From Pseudomonadota bacterium (lineage in GTDB: Bacteria; Pseudomonadota; Gammaproteobacteria; Burkholderiales; Ferrovaceae): a DNA stretch of 34,539 nucleotides. The DNA lies in NCBI GenBank assembly GCA_021828745.1, contig JAJZDE010000005.1:1-34539 (forward strand), read 5' to 3'. The notes under the pieces were generated by a model. The model did no database searches. It saw nothing but the letters and a program-made list of their open reading frames with translations, and was not told the DNA's origin. Positions 33,698-34,539 of the stretch are shown in pieces. The translations under genes and the position numbers were made by a program. Each line of letters starts with the position of its first letter. The first letter of the stretch is position 1.

Positions 33698-33922
33698 TCA
33701 GAACCAAGACTTGTAAACTGGCTTCATCGGACGTAAGGAGTCGACACTCATCCTGGTGGCATTGGCCAAGATCTGAGCCAGCTCGAAGTTCGGGATTCGA
33801 CCTATTTTGATCCAGTTATAGATAGAGGCGTTGGAGACACCCAGCAGGTTGGAAGCACGGGTGGCACCCCCGACTTTATGAACGGCGGCACGAACCGCGT
33901 TGGTGTTGGTATGAATGGCCAT
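33698..33922 (-). CDS. YdaS/Cro-like helix-turn-helix protein
   Basis: A 74-residue DNA-binding protein. The helix-turn-helix lies at about residues 12-40: AVHKVGGATRASNLLGVSNASIYNWIKIGRIP, the usual YdaS/Cro-type pattern in which the Trp and the GRIP-like turn close the recognition helix. It is followed by a short helix (ELAQILANAT). AGGAG lies 7 nt before the ATG (reading the minus strand), so the start is well supported. YdaS proteins are often phage repressors or antitoxin-like regulators. No toxin or phage genes adjoin it here, so it may be a remnant of mobile DNA next to the IS21 element. Confidence 0.82.
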   Translation of the reverse strand: MAIHTNTNAVRAAVHKVGGATRASNLLGVSNASIYNWIKIGRIPNFELAQILANATRMSVDSLRPMKPVYKSWF

Positions 33923-34358
33923 GATTTTCTCCTAAAGGTTGAGGTTTTTGAGGAATTGTTTGACTCCTCTATACCTTATTTTAGGCGATAGTTTGATCAA
34001 AAACAGGGTGTTATGGCCTTAATCCGCTGTTTCTGTGAACTATTTTTTTCAGGGTTTGGCTTGATAATGGCCGGATAAATTTTTTCCTGGGGGAAAGATG
34101 TCAACGTCCAGAATACTTGCTCCAGTCACCTGTCGGGAACCCACGTTTTTTCAGAATTTTGTGGGTTGCTAAAACCCGCAAAGCCCCGTAAACAAAGGGC
34201 TGGCGGGCAGGAGCCACTCTCTATTATATAGTGAGAAGCAGAACCACCTAGAGCAGCCCCGGCCCAGCCCCTCACAGAGTAGGCTCCAGTCCCCCCCGCC
34301 TAGCCCCACTCCACTAAGGACCAGCCAGACCAGTCTCCAGCCAGCCTCTCCCCACCCT
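33923..34358. other. Non-coding stretch with hairpins and a C-rich tract
   Basis: No convincing gene is seen. The first part is A/T-rich and may hold the promoter of the minus-strand HTH gene. Two neighbouring hairpins follow: GTGGGTT / AACCCGC (34161-34179) and AGCCC / GGGCT (34182-34201). An imperfect palindrome CTCTCTAT-TAT-ATAGTGAG lies at 34217-34235. From about 34241 to 34357 the plus strand is C-rich (59 C and 21 G in 117 bases by hand count) with CCAG/CCAGCC repeats and a C7 run, unlike the rest of the window. Confidence 0.5.
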
Positions 34359-34539
34359 TGTCAGTGGCCAAGTAAACTGACCCATCTGTGGCCAATAAAA
34401 ATGACCCACCCTTTGGTAGGGGCATAGAGCCCCTGTAGAGTTACCTCATTGCAAACAACATGAGGTACTTTTGTGAAGGAGTGGATTGTGATTCATAAAA
34501 TCAAGGCGCTGTACGATGAAGGTCGCGGGCTGTCGATCA
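34359..34539 (+). mobile_element. IS21-family insertion sequence, left end
   Basis: The element appears to start with TG at 34359, as IS21 ends do. It carries two tandem terminal repeats of the IS21 type: GTGGCCAAGTAAACTGACCCATC-like (34364-34386) and a copy 24 bp later (34388-34410), matching at 19 of 23 bases. The istA reading frame begins 62-77 bp further on. The right end, istB and the target duplication lie beyond the window. Confidence 0.82.
34473..34539 (+). CDS. istA: IS21-family transposase IstA, N-terminal fragment
   Basis: An open frame runs to the right edge and reads VKEWIVIHKIKALYDEGRGLSI, the usual start of an IstA helix-turn-helix domain. IstA is the DDE transposase of IS21 elements and works with the ATPase IstB. 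GTG 34473 has GAGG 7 nt upstream. GTG 34488, giving MIHKIKALYDEG, has the stronger AAGGAG 6 nt upstream and may be the true start. Only about 22 codons are visible, so intactness cannot be judged. Confidence 0.75.
   Translation, partial: MKEWIVIHKIKALYDEGRGLSI

Noticed and set aside
34098..34172. Possible 24-residue ORF with a purine-rich stretch before ATG
   Set aside because: It is very short, has no recognisable pattern and its end runs into a hairpin; chance occurrence is likely.

Overview
The window looks like an envelope-biogenesis island of a Gram-negative bacterium, most likely a beta- or gammaproteobacterium. The lineage is inferred only from gene families: a Wzm/Wzt exporter, a TolC-type outer membrane protein, a Crp-family regulator and a moderately GC-rich coding style. 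No rRNA, tRNA or CRISPR array was seen.

Layout. (1) 1-126: 3' tail of a probable EamA/DMT transporter. (2) 374-7483, plus strand: GDP-D-rhamnose and glycan assembly block with gmd, a two-domain glycosyltransferase (GT), an Rmd-like reductase and two GT4 enzymes. (3) 7539-9412, minus strand: two overlapping GT2 enzymes. (4) 9530-12092, plus strand: Wzx/MATE-like flippase and a zinc-ribbon methyltransferase. (5) 12265-16755, plus strand: complete type I secretion system (ABC ATPase, HlyD-type adaptor, TolC-type channel), preceded by two Crp-type palindromes. (6) 16761-17934, minus strand: Crp-family regulator and a membrane-anchored J-domain protein. (7) 18225-26827, plus strand: methyltransferase, radical SAM/SPASM protein, ABC polysaccharide permease (Wzm), a Wzt ATPase, a 995-residue methyltransferase/coiled-coil/GT2/GT4 fusion, and a second Wzt. 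(8) 27065-33523, plus strand: two large DUF4214 proteins with degenerate RTX-like repeats, probable type I secretion substrates, and a small DUF6447-like protein. (9) 33698-34539: a YdaS/Cro-like protein, an odd C-rich non-coding stretch and the left end of an IS21-family element.

How the genes may work together. The arrangement resembles the Caulobacter S-layer locus, where a type I secretor and its S-layer substrate lie beside genes for the O-polysaccharide that anchors the layer. Here a deoxyhexose (probably D-rhamnose) polysaccharide would be built and exported by Wzm/Wzt and/or the flippase, while the type I system would export the DUF4214 proteins to the surface. The Crp-like regulator keeps a CRP-type recognition helix, and matching TGTGA-N6-TCAC palindromes lie before the secretion operon and before the first DUF4214 gene.

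Most notable signal. The two wzt genes share a 588-bp in-register block (about 95% identical by hand count) encoding the ATPase core, while their N-terminal and carbohydrate-binding ends differ. Recombination between the blocks would remove exactly 4311 bp, keep the frame, swap the glycan-recognition domain and delete the fusion enzyme between them. That enzyme also carries a G10 homopolymer and a heptad-sized tandem repeat, so the locus has several features expected of a surface-glycan variation module.
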